22,722 nucleotides of DNA. Origin: an uncultured bacterium (lineage in GTDB: Bacteria > Bacteroidota > Bacteroidia > Bacteroidales > Bacteroidaceae). Position 1 is the first letter of the stretch; every line of letters begins with the position of its first letter. Made by a program: the position numbers and the translations under genes. The stretch is taken from positions 1 through 22,722 of the forward strand of contig CAJMQT010000018.1 in the NCBI GenBank assembly GCA_905215655.1. Reading direction: 5' to 3'. This document shows, piece by piece, positions 21,371 to 22,722 of the stretch. The notes beneath the pieces are model-generated. The model was not told the DNA's origin, did no database searches, and saw only the letters and a program-made list of their open reading frames with translations.

Positions 21371-22471
21371 ATGACATTATATCCCAAACTTATAATGGAT
21401 GCCCTCGCTACTGTAACGTACCCGGGCACGAAGAAAAACCTCGTCGAGAGCGAGATGGTAGCCGACAATCTGCGCATCGACGGCATGAAAGTATCGTTCT
21501 CGTTGATATTTCCGAGAGATACCGACCCCTTTATGAAGTCCACTCTGACAGCTGCCGACGCGGCTATACACTATCACATCAGCAAGGACGTGGAGGTGGA
21601 GATAAGCGTCGAGACCAAGTCGAAACCGCGCCCCGAGCCGGGAAAAATGCTGCCCGGAGTGAAGAACGTGATAGCCGTAAGCTCAGGAAAAGGCGGCGTG
21701 GGCAAGAGCACCGTTGCAGCAAACCTTGCAATAGCGCTGGCTCGCTTGGGCTATAAGGTCGGACTGTTGGACACGGATATCTTCGGACCTTCCGTTCCGA
21801 AAATGTTTGATGTTGAAGATGCGCGCCCCTGTGCAGTGGAAAAAGACGGTCGCCAACTTATTGAACCGATTGAGAAGTATGGCGTGAAACTGCTCAGTAT
21901 CGGCTTCTTTGTCAACCCCGAAACGGCGACATTGTGGCGCGGAGGCATGGCTTCCAACGCGCTGAAACAGCTCATCGGCGACGCCGACTGGGGCGAACTG
22001 GACTACTTCATACTCGACACGCCGCCGGGAACGAGCGACATTCATCTCACATTGTTACAGACTCTTGCAATCACCGGCGCCGTTATCGTCAGCACGCCGC
22101 AGGCTGTCGCGCTTGCCGACGCCCGCAAAGGCATAGACATGTACACCAATGACAAGGTGAACGTGCCCATCCTCGGACTGGTGGAAAACATGTCGTGGTT
22201 TACCCCCGCCGAACTTCCCGAGAACCGTTATTACATCTTCGGTAAAGAGGGCTGCAAGCAGCTCGCTGCCGAAATGAACCTGCCTTTGCTGGCACAGATA
22301 CCGATGGTGCAGAGCATTTGCGAGAGCGGAGACAGCGGCAAGCCGTCGGCACTCGACTCGGAGACCGTTACCGGACTTGCGTTCATCAATCTGGCGCAAG
22401 CCGTAGTGACCGTTACCAACAGGCGCAACAAGGAACTTGACGCCACGAAGATTGTGAAGACACATTCCTGA
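21371..22471 (+). CDS. Mrp/ApbC/NBP35 family P-loop ATPase
   Basis: A predicted iron-sulfur-cluster carrier ATPase (366 aa). Residues 1-90 form a MIP18/DUF59-like domain (TLYPKLIMDALATVTYPGT). The ParA/MinD-like ATPase starts near 98 with the deviant Walker A GKGGVGKST (106-114), followed by LLDTDIFGPSVPKM, the Walker B-like LDTPPGTSDIHLTL, and ENMSWFTPAELPEN. In many Mrp proteins that last stretch carries CPxC for cluster binding. Here it does not, and only three scattered cysteines are present, so cluster binding (if any) must differ. A strong terminator follows. The role in Fe-S delivery is inferred from the family. Confidence 0.93.
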   Translation: MTLYPKLIMDALATVTYPGTKKNLVESEMVADNLRIDGMKVSFSLIFPRDTDPFMKSTLTAADAAIHYHISKDVEVEISVETKSKPRPEPGKMLPGVKNVIAVSSGKGGVGKSTVAANLAIALARLGYKVGLLDTDIFGPSVPKMFDVEDARPCAVEKDGRQLIEPIEKYGVKLLSIGFFVNPETATLWRGGMASNALKQLIGDADWGELDYFILDTPPGTSDIHLTLLQTLAITGAVIVSTPQAVALADARKGIDMYTNDKVNVPILGLVENMSWFTPAELPENRYYIFGKEGCKQLAAEMNLPLLAQIPMVQSICESGDSGKPSALDSETVTGLAFINLAQAVVTVTNRRNKELDATKIVKTHS

Positions 22472-22508
22472 ACGGCGTTAAGTTTACGATAATTTTAAAC
22501 ATTGTTAC

Positions 22509-22550
22509 AACCGTTCCGCTCCTCTTAGGATGCGGAACGGTTTTTCTTTT
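22509..22550 (+). terminator. Strong intrinsic terminator after mrp
   Basis: CCGTTCCGC (22511-22519) pairs perfectly with GCGGAACGG (22532-22540), extended by two A-T pairs outward and, after a bulged T, by TCCT/AGGA inward around a 3-base loop. TTTTTCTTTT follows at once. It terminates the run ending in mrp. Confidence 0.93.
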
Positions 22551-22578
22551 GTTGATCATTGATAGGCAATTTGTTTCC

Positions 22579-22681
22579 AAAAGGCGGTCTTTTGCAATGT
22601 AAAAAGCCGCCTTTTATCGAGTAAAATGCCGTCTTTTACAATGTAAAATGCGGTCTTTTGGAAAACAGAATGCTTTTAACC
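22579..22681. repeat. 22-bp phased palindrome array 4 with terminal inverted repeats
   Basis: Four units start at 22579, 22601, 22623 and 22645, with spacers GCAATGT, ATCGAGT and ACAATGT; a decayed fifth unit is in register at 22667. The array is bracketed by a 10-base terminal inverted repeat, TTTCCAAAAG (22574-22583) and CTTTTGGAAA (22655-22664). It lies directly after the mrp terminator. The rest of the window (to 22722) holds no recognisable feature. Confidence 0.9.
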
Positions 22682-22722
22682 TGCATTATTCATAGGCGTT
22701 TCTACTGCGAGTCCCAACTGCC

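Overview
The window looks like chromosomal DNA of a Bacteroidales bacterium, most likely Prevotella in the broad sense. Three things point there. Promoters have the Bacteroidetes -7 box TAnnTTTG with a TTG/TTTG box 19-20 bases upstream. The gene set is typical of the group: an exbB/exbD/exbD cluster with an extra membrane protein, a Mrp protein lacking the CPxC motif, PurT, and RsmF next to ThyA. Gene starts rarely have a Shine-Dalgarno sequence. No integrase, transposase, prophage or CRISPR array is visible.

Layout. 1-1059: the tail of an unidentified gene, a bidirectional terminator, and a secreted M23/LysM peptidase on the minus strand. 1060-1736: a long gap with repeat array 1, then tRNA-Ser(GGA). 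1962-4478: a four-gene exbB - 4-TM protein - exbD - exbD operon, followed by an Lrp/AsnC regulator (4606-5100). 5294-8086, minus strand: rsmF, thyA and folA; ThyA makes dihydrofolate while forming dTMP, and FolA reduces it back. 8234-9013: a predicted outer-membrane barrel protein. 9014-9487: terminator and repeat array 2. 9488-14905, minus strand: a closely packed run in transcription order MATE transporter, cytidylate-kinase-like protein, YfcE-type phosphoesterase, 2-TM protein, rfbB, 102-aa unknown, purT. 14906-15560: repeat array 3 and the promoter of a secreted S8 peptidase (to 16967). 17071-18689: xseA and xseB, the two exonuclease VII subunits. 18886-22471: ilvE, a DUF975 membrane protein, trmB and mrp, then a strong terminator and repeat array 4.

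The genes are mostly ordinary housekeeping genes. The unusual part lies between them. Each of the three longest intergenic gaps, plus the gap after mrp, carries an array with a strict 22-base period: a 15-base quasi-palindrome (typically AAAAG-N5-CTTTT) and a 7-base spacer that starts with a purine and ends with a pyrimidine. Dyad centres therefore recur every 11 bases, about one DNA turn. One array has 10-base terminal inverted repeats, and two others keep one such end, so this looks like a mobile or formerly mobile MITE-like family. A second, unrelated set of short-period repeats (7- and 8-mers, several as facing inverted arms) sits around purT, between thyA and folA, downstream of folA, and fills the xseA-xseB gap exactly.
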